From Burhinus oedicnemus (lineage: Eukaryota > Chordata > Aves > Charadriiformes > Burhinidae): a stretch of DNA of 64,000 nt. A program made the position numbers and the translations under genes. Every line of letters begins with the position of its first letter. Positions within the stretch are counted from its first letter, which is position 1. This document shows positions 36,501 through 46,700 of this stretch, piece by piece. The stretch covers positions 889,321 through 953,320 of the forward strand of contig VFFE01006842.1 of assembly GCA_008921705.1 (NCBI GenBank), given 5' to 3'. The notes beneath the pieces are model-generated. The model made no database searches. It was not told the DNA's origin and worked only from the letters and a program-made list of their open reading frames with translations.

Positions 36501-38520
36501 AAATTATTGTAAGACAGATGTCTGAAGAAAAGATTTTTGTCAGAGTTGGTTAGGTGCAGAAAATCCCATAAAATTTTTGTTCAGATGTAAAGAAAGAAGT
36601 ACTTTTCTTTCAAATGTTCACTGAGGTTTTTGACCTTTTCTGACTGTAGGCTTTCCCCAATAAAATTGAAAGAAAGAAAAATGGGCCTTCAGGGACAAAC
36701 TGATCTGTATAGAATGATCTTATTTTTTGCCATGAAACAGTACAGAAATGACTTAGCGTTTATGTTTATCTAATGAGGAAAATGGCTACTTCAGAGTTCC
36801 TGAAAAAATTTAAATAATTGTTTTCATTCACCCAAAAGTTTAATTTAATAAAAATGGAGTGTTTCAAGAGAACCTGACAATTACAGTAACAATTGCATGG
36901 AATACATGGAAGCGTTTATTTTTTACAATATCAAATATATTTTATTTGCTTAGATCTATGAAAATATATTTAATATTTTTAATATATCTTGCACAGTAAC
37001 TTTATTATCTTAATGAGTAGAAAGGTAAGTAATAACAAATCTTGAAGTGTTTAAATCTTTTTTAAATTTTATTTTTCATTTGATAGGAAATTTTAAAATA
37101 CCAAGTATGTATTTTTGTATAAGGCAACAAATCAATGCTTTAGAATTTTCTGAAGAACAATAAATATGGTTCCTGATTTTTTTAAATATTTGCTAGTTCT
37201 TTAGAGGGTCGAGTAGAGGCTGTGATAATACACCAATTTAAATCTCTCATATTTTTATCAGTTTTTCTGAACGTTAGGCTGAAGGTACCTTCCAGTGCAT
37301 GGAACACGCTGCTGCTAAAATTGCATTAAGCGTGTTGTTTTGTGAGGCAAGATTTATATGAATAAATCACAGTAAAGTCACATTTGTTTCCAAATGACAC
37401 AATACCCCCGGACTTTCAAAAATTTGTCTGCATTGTTTGAAGTGAGGAACAAAGATGAATCTAAAACTACAAGGAAGACTGAAGAATTAATTCGTCCAAA
37501 ATGAAATTGTTTAACAGATTTTATGAAGCTTACGTGAATTGAAATTGCTAACATTTAGCTCCTCATTCCATGTGCTTATCTGAAGAGCTCATTTCCCCCA
37601 GAATGCTCAAGGAAGTGTAACTCCATGACTAAATAGTTGTTTAGTAAAGGACTTTAATAAGAAGCAACAGCAGATCCATTTCTTGGGCAAGAAATGCATG
37701 CTAATTTATGGGATGGTTTAATAATTTTTCAAGTTCACTTTCAATGTTATTTTCAATGCTGTTATTTTCTTCTGCTTTGGTTTTAGATCTGTTTTTACAA
37801 GTGTACTGGACTCTGAAGCCTGCCCGCCTATTTGAAGTTTTCAACTTTGTTTACTGATTAACAATGCCAGAAACTGCAGTTGAAATTTTATTCATTTTAA
37901 TTAGCTTTCTTCACCCACTGCACAAATGAAGTATGAGTTTATTTAATGTGACAGTGTGTGCACAGAGCCAGTGATTTGACTTTTGCTCTTTAATACATTC
38001 CTTCAAGTTGCTATACTTGGTGATTCATTTACATCAATAATTGAAAAGTCATCAATCTCATCTTGACTTGAGAGCCTTGCCATACTTGCTAATGATATGC
38101 AAGACTGGTCATCACAATAAGAATATACCATTAATTTTTTTTTTTTAATAATTTACATTCTGTGAATTAATCAATATAAACTGCAATGATAGCATTTTAA
38201 AAACAATTCCTCTTAATCTATTGCAATTTGTTTGTTCCCATTGGTGATAAGACTAGGTTTTTTCTTTCCCCTCATTCCTAAGAATGAGAAGTCTTGCTGT
38301 TACTTGCCATAATAAGACAGGGTGATGGCAAAGCACTTTGTTAATCTTGGATTCATCTTGAATCTCATCCTATGGAGTGAGGATCACCATTTGACATGAT
38401 AAGAGTAGTAACAGATTCCTTTAATATCTGGTATTCCAGAAATTATTCAAAATATAATAAATAATAATTAAAATAATAAATCAAGTCTGTTTTTTAAGAT
38501 TTTATTTGTTTTATAAGTGA
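33536..38520. other. Non-coding DNA, no gene seen
   Basis: 5 kb without recognisable genes. It contains an old inverted repeat (35964-36032), a duplicated 'agaatagatt' at 36306-36325, and very AT-rich parts at 36880-37010. The stretch at 37560-38140 looks like conserved non-coding DNA and is discussed as a finding. Overlapping small frames near 33815-34604 show no domain. Confidence 0.55.
35964..36032. repeat. Old imperfect inverted repeat
   Basis: The left arm (35964-35982, 'ttcagggaaatattcaagc') is roughly the reverse complement of the right arm (36011-36032, 'gcatttaagtacttcactga'). The arms are separated by 'ggttccactgggactta'. This layout, with 'aagtca/cactgggac' in the loop, matches a widespread old palindromic repeat seen in birds and turtles, but I cannot give its registered name. 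Confidence 0.4.
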
Positions 38521-38600
38521 TTAAACTGAAGGTCAGAAGAGCTAAAAGATGTAACCAGATCTAGGAATATATCCGTCTAGCCTTGATTCCCATTGCCTCA
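38521..38600 (-). mobile_element. Possible MIR SINE remnant
   Basis: 'aaactgaaggtcagaagagc' followed by 'gtaaccagatctaggaatat' and 'cttgattcccattgcc' keeps the order of a reverse-strand MIR (anti-sense of 'cctcagtttc', then the 5' region). Very degraded. Other short-repeat origins are possible. Confidence 0.25.
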
Positions 38601-38906
38601 GATAAACAAGGCTGCATTATATTCCTTAAGGCCAGGAGTCATCACTCTGACTTAAGTTACAAACTGCCCTGTTACAGAAGGTACCAGCTGGTTTTCTTCC
38701 TGGTTCAAAGTTCAGTGTATGCAATATTTTGCTACAAGGATGAGATTAACAAAAGAAAGGAAGGCTACCTCTTGGCTTTATTGGTTAGTTTTGTACTGGG
38801 CTGCACAGAGATGAGGAATTGTGTCTGAAAGCTACAAAGACAGATCCAGCAGTGTACAATTACTTACTGCCTTTATAAAATTAACTAAGTAATTAAGTAT
38901 TAATTA
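38601..38906. other. Non-coding DNA, no gene seen
   Basis: Short unique stretch before the CR1 pair. One chance plus-strand frame (38583-38828) has no domain. Confidence 0.5.
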
Positions 38907-39521
38907 TCTTGGTGGACAACAAGCTCAATATGAGCGAACATTGTGCTGCAGCGGCAAAGCAAGCCAGCAGAATGCTGGGCTGCATCAACAAGGACATCAC
39001 CACCAGAGATAAAGAAGTCATTATCCCACTCTGCTCAGTGCTTGTCAGGCCACACCTGGAATACTGTGTTGAGTTTTGGTCCCTGATACACAAAAAAGAC
39101 ATGGACAGGCTGGAGAGGGCCCAGAAAAAGGTCACCAAGATGATCAAGGGACTGGGAAGCCTGCCATATGAGGAAAGGCTGAGAGAACTGGGTTTTGTCA
39201 GCCTTGAGAAAAGAAGGCTTAGGGGAGACCATATCACCATGATCCAGTAGGGTGGCTACAAAGAAGATGGAGACTCCCTTTTTACAAGGAGTCACGTGGA
39301 AAAGACAAGGTGTAATGGCTACAAGTTACTCCTGGGCAGATTCCGATTGGACACAAGAAGAAAATTTCTCACAACGAGAACAATCAGCCATTGGAATATT
39401 CTCCCTAGGGAAGCGGTGGATTCCCCATCACTGGGCACTTTTACGATTCAGCTGGACGGGATGCTGGGCCATCTTGTCCAGACCGTGCTTTTCCCAGGAA
39501 AGGTTGGACCAGATGATCATT
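38907..39521 (+). mobile_element. CR1 LINE fragment, lacking its 3' tail
   Basis: A forward CR1 that begins in the downstream part of ORF2. The frame at 38909-39250 reads the C-terminal region: 'CINKDITTRDKEVI' near residue 26, 'LVRPHLEYCVEFW' near 45, 'ERAQKKVTKMIKGL' near 68, 'YEERLRELGFVSLEKRRL' near 87. A frameshift breaks it, and the last part continues in another frame ('RKFLTTRTISHWNILPREAV' within 39296-39574). The copy stops at 'ccagatgatcat', just before the usual terminal repeats, where it meets a reverse-strand CR1. It is a relic and makes no working protein. Confidence 0.88.
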
Positions 39522-39920
39522 GTAAAAAATTTCTTCCTCATATGCAATCTAAATCTACCCTCTTTCAGTTTTGAACTGTTGTCACTTGTCCAATCACTAC
39601 AGGGATTGGTAAAAAGTTTATACCTTTCTTATAAATTCCCTTTAAATATTGAAAGGCCACAGTAAATCTCCCCCCTTCTGCAGGCTCAGCAATCCCAACT
39701 CTCTCAGCCTTTCTTCATAGGAGAGATGCTCCAGCCCTCCATGATTTTTGTGGCCCTCCTCTGGACCTGCTCCAACAGGTCCATGTCTTTCTGGTACTGA
39801 GAACCCCAGAGCTGGATGCAGAACTCCAGGTGGGTTCTCATGAGAGCAGAGTAGAGGGACAATCACCTCCCTTGACCTGCTGGCCATGCTTCTTTTGATG
39901 CTTGCATCCATGCAGGCACA
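39522..39920 (-). mobile_element. CR1 LINE fragment, reverse strand
   Basis: A reverse-strand CR1. The plus strand shows anti-sense landmarks in the right order: 'cagcctttcttcataggaga', 'ctccagccctccatga', 'ccctcctctggacctgctcc', 'agctggatgcagaactccag', 'cctcccttgacctgctggcc'. The minus-strand frame 39642-39911 carries 'MASRSREVIVPLL' and 'SYEERLRELGLLSLQKG'. Like its neighbour it lacks the 3'-terminal CR1 repeats, and the two meet tail to tail at about 39521. It belongs to a different CR1 subfamily from its neighbour. Confidence 0.85.
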
Positions 39921-40930
39921 TAGTCACAGACAAGGTAGACATTTTCTTTGTGTGCGGGAGGTTTTGCAAAATTTTTTGCTAAACCACAGAAGCAGCAAAT
40001 ATTTTTGGACTGGAGAGGAAGACTGGAGGGAAAGACCCACCCTCAATCAGTATAGAGCACATACTTCCTTTTCTTTGTTTCTGTTTTTCTTTCCTTTCCA
40101 AACAGATCTGAGTTTTCACTGTTTCAAAAATTACTGCATTGTAGTTCTGGAAAAGGAAACCTCAGGGTTTTGGAGTGTTTATTTAAGGAAAAAGTACTGG
40201 CAGATCCACTCAAAGCTCTTGACAATTTTAGGTCTGTCACATGACACTTGAGAGAGAGTGTATTCACTGATGAATGACCTTGTGGCTGTCCTCAGCCAGC
40301 TGGAACCATGCTTTCCCATCCATGGCATGTATTAGAGTGTGCACCACAGCTGTTCTCCATCAGAAGCTAAGTGCAATCTTTTCAGAAAGCTGTCGGCAAT
40401 TAATTGTCTCCCTTTCTGAATTTGTCTCTATTTATGGGTTTTAAAGAGAAGAAAAGACTGCAGCAGAGAGTTAGAAGTAAAGAATCTGGGGACTTGTGTT
40501 GATGTTCACAGGCTGCAGATGGATAAACACTGCAGAAAGGAGAGAGGAAGAAAGATATGCAGGACCAAGGTCAAGTCATACCCCAGTATTTAACAGAATT
40601 TCCAGGCCTGGTTAGCATGTATGCTATGATAGAAAGTCAGTGAGGTCTTGTTAATTGTTAATGCCAGTCCTCAGTATAAATACAGTTAGATATTGAAGTA
40701 CATATTGGAGTTTTTCCTACCCTTCAGTACACTTGAAAAATGCTTGCCAGAGTCAGAAAAGTTGCTCTCTGTTTCTAGGTATTGGCTGTATTCAGCTGCT
40801 TGTACTTACTCATGCTTAAATCAAGCCGGTACCTCAGCTCTGGAATTCCTCTGCCTATTTTGTTTATGGGATTCCATGTAGGAAAATACATTTAATTTGC
40901 ATTACAGTATAAAGAAGAGGCAACAATGTT
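39921..40930. other. Non-coding DNA, no gene seen
   Basis: No recognisable gene or repeat. The 121-codon frame at 39886-40251 begins inside the CR1 and continues as chance sequence. Confidence 0.5.
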
Positions 40931-41047
40931 TGCCCAGTGATTAAGTCATTCATCTAATCTGTGGGAAACCTGCCTTCAAATTCTTTCTTGGCTGGACTGG
41001 ACTTGGACTCCATCTCCCAGGAGCATTACCAAACTGCTCATTGTGGT
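40931..41047. repeat. tRNA-SINE-like inverted pair
   Basis: 40931-40984 ('tgcccagtgattaagtcatt' ... 'gtgggaaacctgccttcaaa') looks like the tRNA-derived head of an old amniote SINE on the plus strand, with A-box and B-box-like parts. 40996-41047 ('ggacttggactccatctccc' ... 'aaactgctcattgtgg') looks like a similar head on the minus strand. Both are degraded, and the alignment is by eye. Confidence 0.35.
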
Positions 41048-41930
41048 AGGCAGTGTCTGGTTAATCTCCCCTGCTCAAGCTGTTTTATATTATGCGAGTA
41101 ATGAGATATGCACCAAACAGAGGTCGGGAGCTTATCTTTCCCATATTGTTCATGCATGCCTTAAACACAGCTGCTGAATTTTTGCTGTTTATTTCTCTCT
41201 TGGCCATTCAGGGGATGTCTCATTATTCGGTACAGAGTGGGACAGGTTCATTAGGACAGGTATTGAGTCCATGTATAGAGCAGCCTATGGGTAACTTATG
41301 TGAAAGGTGTTACAGCTGGAGTTAAAACCTCTGCGATAAGAGGATGAACAGGAGTCTGAACTCAACTTGCACAGCCCAACAGAAGTGGTCTATAAGGTCT
41401 AAGGCTTGTGTGTCCTTCATCTCTGTTACTTCTCAGAGAAAGGATGATTAGTTTAGGTGCCAGGAGAAGATTAATGGCTGTAAATACAAGTGGAGATAGG
41501 TTCCTGAAACTCTCCACTCACTACGAGGGAATTTAGACACTTAATTTGGAACTATGTATTCTGGTGATGGCAGAGTGCTTAAATACAATTCATTACAATT
41601 CTGATCCTGGGCCCTCATGTGCATCAAGCCCTAAGAACTCCTGCTGAGACTAATTTAGTGTAACTCTTATTTGTATGGTCAGGAGACGACATCTTTTGGT
41701 CTTACTTACTCTCTTGTACGCTGCAAGACAGAACAAAAGCCCTCACAGATGCCAAATACAGACAATTCAGCCTTTGGATAGGACTCTATTGATAAGGTTG
41801 ACCTATTGAAACATTTACTCAGGAAGTTGTAGCTTCTTTTCAATATGAAATAGTGTTTATAATAATTGTGATTAATAAACTTAAGAAGATACATAGAGAA
41901 AAGATAGTAATGACAATGTTAAAGTCATTA
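41048..41930. other. Non-coding DNA, no gene seen
   Basis: No recognisable gene or repeat. Two chance frames lie at 41092-41325 (+) and 41706-41894 (-). Confidence 0.5.
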
Positions 41931-42380
41931 AAGCTGGTGAGGGGTCTGGAGAACATGTCTTATGAGGAGTGGCTGAAGGAATTAGGATTGTTTAGCCTGG
42001 AGAAGAGAAGGCTGAGGGGAGACCTTATTGCTCTCTACAACTACCTGAAAGGAGGTTGTAGTGAGATGGGAGCTGATCTCTTCTCCCAAGTAACTAGCAA
42101 TAGGACAAGAGGAAATGGGTTCAAGTTGTGCCAGGGGATGTTTAAGCTAGACATTAGGAAAAAATTTTTCCCTGAAAGAGTTCTCAAACATTGGAAGAGG
42201 CTGCCCAGGGAGGTGGTTGAGTCACCATCCCTAGATGTGTTTCAAAGTCATGTAGATGTGGTGCTTAGAGACATAGTTTAGTGGCAGACCTGGTAGAGTA
42301 GGGTCAATGGTTGGACTAGATGATCTTAAAGGTCTTTTCCAACCTAAACAATTCTATGATTCTATGATTTTGTGATTCTG
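41931..42380 (+). mobile_element. CR1 LINE, 5'-truncated copy with intact 3' end
   Basis: A clean CR1 3' end. The frame at 41853-42281 reads the ORF2 C-terminus from 41931: '[20 protein letters not shown]', '[18 protein letters not shown]', '[20 protein letters not shown]' and '[20 protein letters not shown]'. The 3' UTR follows ('ggttggactagatgatctta', 'aaggtcttttccaacc'). It ends with the avian CR1 terminal repeats 'attctatgattctatgat' and a diverged unit. The frame is open over its whole remaining length, so it is one of the younger copies here. Truncation at the 5' side is normal for CR1. Confidence 0.93.
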
Positions 42381-42644
42381 TAAATTAAGGTTTGTCCTCA
42401 CTTGTTATACTAGTAATGGACACATTATCTCAAAACTGTATGCTTTAAATGGAAAATATTCAGACATGGTAATTAAGAAAAGTAGTTAGTCTTGGATGGG
42501 CTCCTTATGTAGAAAAAATATATGAATTGACTGGTTCTGTTTTCAGTTGAGTAACATTTAAATAAGGGATACATTAGGACCTTGCAGTACCATAAAAGAC
42601 GCAGAGAGGTTGAATTCAGTACCTCTGCTTATTCTTTGTTTTCC
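42381..42644. other. Non-coding DNA
   Basis: Unique spacer between a young and an old CR1 remnant. Nothing recognisable. Confidence 0.5.
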
Positions 42645-42800
42645 AAGACCACAGGGACATATAATGAGACTGAATGTTAAAAAAAAATTGAAGGAAAAAC
42701 CTTTTCACACAACATCTAGGATAATTCATAGCTGTACAATACCAGTAGGACCAAAAGCAAAACAGGCAATCAATAAAGGATTAAGAAAATACATGGGTAG
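42645..42800 (+). mobile_element. Old CR1-type LINE remnant
   Basis: 'gggacatataatgagactga', 'ggaaaaaccttttcacacaa' and 'ggattaagaaaatacatggg' keep the spacing of the ORF2 end of an old amniote CR1 lineage better known from turtles and crocodilians. Divergence is high, so the call is tentative. The small frame at 42610-42816 is part of this decay. Confidence 0.4.
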
Positions 42801-43387
42801 TACATCAAAGTTATGACAAAGTATATGCAAAAATGTAAAAGTAAAGCCTATGAACACTGCTGGTCTTTTGTTCAAATCTAATGGCGACTAAAAGGAATGA
42901 AGGATTGGCACTCATTACACACACACACTCCTTCATAATTGATCTCTGCAGCATATAATACTAGTCATTTCTAACCACAGCATGGAAATTTCTGTGCTTT
43001 TACAAGGACTGTTTGGCTGTGGCAGTCTATCCGACAAATTTGGCTATGTTAATGTACACTACCTTGCTGAGCCTATAACTGGTACCTGCTTAGGAAAGAT
43101 ACAGGAAAAAGAGAATGTGTAAAATTATGCTTCTTCAGATTTCCTGCTATATTCCTATAATCCTCTGCAATGGTAGGTATCGTATACAATAGTGGAGTAA
43201 TATGGATTGAGATGCTGCACTGCTGCACTACGGGACCATCATGTCATTTCAGCTTGTGAAATTAAGGAGGGAGTAAGGTCTCCTCGAAAGCCCTAAAGCC
43301 TTCTTTCCAAATCCTCCTTGGGTGAATTCACTCTATGCAATGTTCCACAGCTACTGATGGACAAAGGTTTCTTTTCCATTGAAATGC
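42801..43387. other. Non-coding DNA, no gene seen
   Basis: No gene or identifiable repeat apart from a short (CA)n run at about 42918-42930. Confidence 0.5.
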
Positions 43388-43660
43388 AGAGCTGGAAAGA
43401 GTGTAAAGAGACATCTAATCTTTTCATCCTCTTCTTCCAACCCTGGCAATGAGACAATGTCCTCTATATGTACACCATGCTTATCTGTTCTTAAAAACCT
43501 CCAGTGGCAGATTCAAAAGGATCATTGGCTTACCAGTTCCAGTATTTAACTGTCTTTACAGTAAAAAGGATTTTCTTAATATTTGATCTGTACCTTAGTT
43601 ACAAATTAAGCTCATTACTCCATGGATACTGATGGCAATAAACCACTGTCCTGTCTTACA
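43388..43660 (-). mobile_element. Old CR1-type LINE remnant, reverse strand
   Basis: The plus strand shows anti-sense CR1 landmarks in order: 'gagctggaaagagtgtaaag' with 'acatctaatcttttcatcct' (3' UTR), 'ttcttaaaaacctccagtgg', 'aaaaaggattttcttaatat', 'aaattaagctcattactcca'. It is heavily diverged and much older than the copies at 41931 and 62067. Confidence 0.55.
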
Positions 43661-43730
43661 GTAGTCTTTTACATATGGCCTAACCTGAGCAGGAATTAAC
43701 TGAGAGAAGTCTCTTGGCTTGACTTGTATA

Positions 43731-43790
43731 GAAAACAGACCAGATGATCACAACAGTCCCTTCTGGATTTATACTCTATAACTGTGTGGA
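43731..43790 (+). mobile_element. Old CR1-type 3' UTR remnant
   Basis: 'cagaccagatgatcacaaca' followed by 'gtcccttctggatttatact' and 'ctataactg' fits the 3' UTR and tail of the old amniote CR1 lineage in forward orientation. It lies just downstream of a reverse-strand remnant of similar age. Confidence 0.55.
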
Positions 43791-46700
43791 TCATATACCT
43801 CTCCTGAGCAAAAATATCAAGTCATTCTGCTTTCTTTTTGGAGACAAATACTGCAGTGTTTCATTTGACAGAAATATCCCATTCTCCTCTGCACTTACAC
43901 ATTCTGGGAACATTCCCATTATATTTGCAGAAAATTGCAAATTTGTTTTCAGTATGAATGACAAGTAATAAAATTAAACTGTATTGTACTGTACTAGGTC
44001 ACACATGGGAGCCAGAGTTTGTTTATTACAAGTTCCTCTGTTTTTTCCTTTCTTAGCAGATAGCTCATTATTTCCTACAAGATCGGTTATTTGAAATCTA
44101 TGGAGTTGGCTGCAAGTGTATGCTGTTTACCATTCTACACATCAGCCCCTTTCCTCCGTTTCCAAATATATAATTACATTTTTTATAGATGCTCTGCTAA
44201 GTTTTTGAAAGGCATGTGGTTTTTTGATTTTTTTTTTAGAATATGAGACTCTTAGAAGCAGAGTGGGACACTTTGATATTCATTTGCACACCAATACCCA
44301 GAATGATTGAAATTTTGTTGTAGGGTTTTTTGCTTTGTTTTTCCTGCTTTTGTTTTCTCAGCTCTAGAAACAAATGGAAAGATGGAGACTTGAGTGCTGC
44401 TGCAATTAATTCTTTTTTGCGGCTCCTCTGAAAACTGAGAAATCCAGAGGAACGTGGAGGGGCCCTACCACCTTACCTTTTTGGTTCTATGGCTAATCTG
44501 TAATGGGAGATTGTCTTAAATCAGAAACAATGCAGGCACGAGGACGGTTTGGGGTATCTGTAAGCATGAGAATAACACGCAGCTTCCTCTCTGAGATGCA
44601 CGGACTTATCACAGTCCCATAAGGACTATGATGCAGAGGTTTGTACTCTAAATGATCTGCTGCTTTTTCTTGGATGTCCAGGATGACAGTGAAATACTTT
44701 CATTTTCCAGCTGAGGAACGTAAACAGTTCTGGTCAGAACTCAGATCATTCACCAATCCAAACATGAGCCTTGTTTGCAATGGGTCAGCTGACAGAAACT
44801 GGGGGTTATCCTAATATAGCACTCTCAGCGTATCCTTTTTATCTTTTATAATCTGTACTAACAAAAATTTAGCTTAGATGATAGATCCCTAATGAAAATA
44901 AGCAGTAACTATCAAATTTATAATTTTTTTTTTCTGTATAATTCCACCCACACTGGTTTTTTACTGATCTCAAAATATTACCAAACATGGCTTCTGTAAC
45001 TGTAAAAATGTGTCCTTGTTTATATGTCAAAATAGAAAACATTCCCTTTAAAATCTTTAGTTCTTTTTGTTTCTTTGCAGTTTGGTTCCTTTTGTTGTCT
45101 TTTTCCTTCATTCCAAATGCTGCTTTTCTCTATGCCTAAGAACATACCTGTGATATGGGTAGTTTCAGGCAGCAGCTGAAAAGGAAATAGGATAAAACTG
45201 TCTTGAGTTCTTTCTGGAGTTTTGGATTCTCTTTAGAGACAGTAAGACATACATTTCAGTTGCTAGTGCTAACACAACAAAGTTGATAAACTCTAAGTTG
45301 AAGTGAATTATGCTCTTGATGGTCTAAGAGGGCAAACAAAAATACCATATCTGTATCAAACAATAAAATGGCAGGAGAACAGACTGAAAAAGTATCTTTT
45401 CTATCTTTAGTGTTTTTGTATTACATGTTTCATAAAGCACAGCTATGCAGAAAATTAAGAAAATCAAATAAAACAGGAATTTGCAGCAAATGATGAACTA
45501 CTCTCCTTTTCTCCTTCCAAAATATCAATTCAAAATCCTTGCTTAAAAAAAAAAAAAATATGGCAAGGATTACAAATATTCTCATGGGTACAGCTGAGTA
45601 TTTGATTTTTCTTGTCTTCCTGGAATAGTTCCTGATGTTGCTGAATGTTTCAAATGGTAAGGAGGTAAAAATTAGATTACTGCAGGAGCTGTGAGTGCTC
45701 CCAATTTGATTGAAAACTCATGTACTTCAGAAGCAGGCAGAGTAGGTCGCTTCTCTATGATTATTGTGGAGACCAAAACATTTTCCCCCTTCAAGGAAAA
45801 ACAATTATGAGCTGCAATAAAATGGTTAATTATATTTTAACATAACTTTACCTTGAGGTGAGTTTTAAAGCTGCTACAGCAATACAACTTTCAATAAATA
45901 AATTCGGCTGGCAGCCATAGAAATGAGGTTATTAGGGCTAGCAGTAAACAGTATTGTTCCCAAGCTCAATGACTTTCCCATTACTTATTAAGAGGCACTG
46001 ATACAAACTCCTTGGGGGGAAAAGTTATAATACAGTATATGTTAATGATAAAGCCTTTCATAAGGTAACAGAAACTTCAGTTATTTTTTGTCCATATTCC
46101 AGGTAATGTTTATTAACCCACACAATTAAAGAGCCATACAGAAAGAACTTACTAAAGAATTGACTTTTGTGCGTAAGTCTCAAAGAGTAGTCTTGGTTTT
46201 GTCTAACAAAAATTAAACCAAATATATTCTTTAGTTTTATGCTCTATTTGTGACACTTCAAGATTTACTGATTTTTTTCTTTTTCTATTATTTCTAATTT
46301 TTATAAAGTGATCCTCTAGTAACAATGCCACATAGTGGCTCACCTCCAATGTACAGTCTAGATCAGTGTTTGTTAACTATTGTTCTTCAAGATTAGACAG
46401 GACCTCCTGATTAGACAGGGTCTTGGAAGAAGTACATTCTTCTCTTCCATACCTCAGTTCATTGTTTTGAACTATAGCTTTCCAGAACTCCTACATTTCT
46501 GCTGCAGAATCTGAGGAATATTCCTTGTTTTGAACTACAAAAATATTAACAAAAATATTTTTGTTGCTACAAATTTGCATAAAGCAGTTTGGGTATGATT
46601 GATTGTGTAGCACATTAAAATGTCACATGATACTTCCCTGAAAACAACTAGAAAAATTTATTCTAATTAGAAATGGTTCTTTAGATATTGGTGAATATTT

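Noticed and set aside
40931..41047. Functional tRNA genes
   Set aside because: Only loose A-box and B-box similarity. I could not trace an acceptor stem or a full cloverleaf, so a SINE-derived origin is more likely.
41853..42281. 142-codon frame as a host gene
   Set aside because: From 41931 it is the C-terminal end of CR1 ORF2 followed directly by the CR1 3' UTR and tail. The upstream residues are chance.
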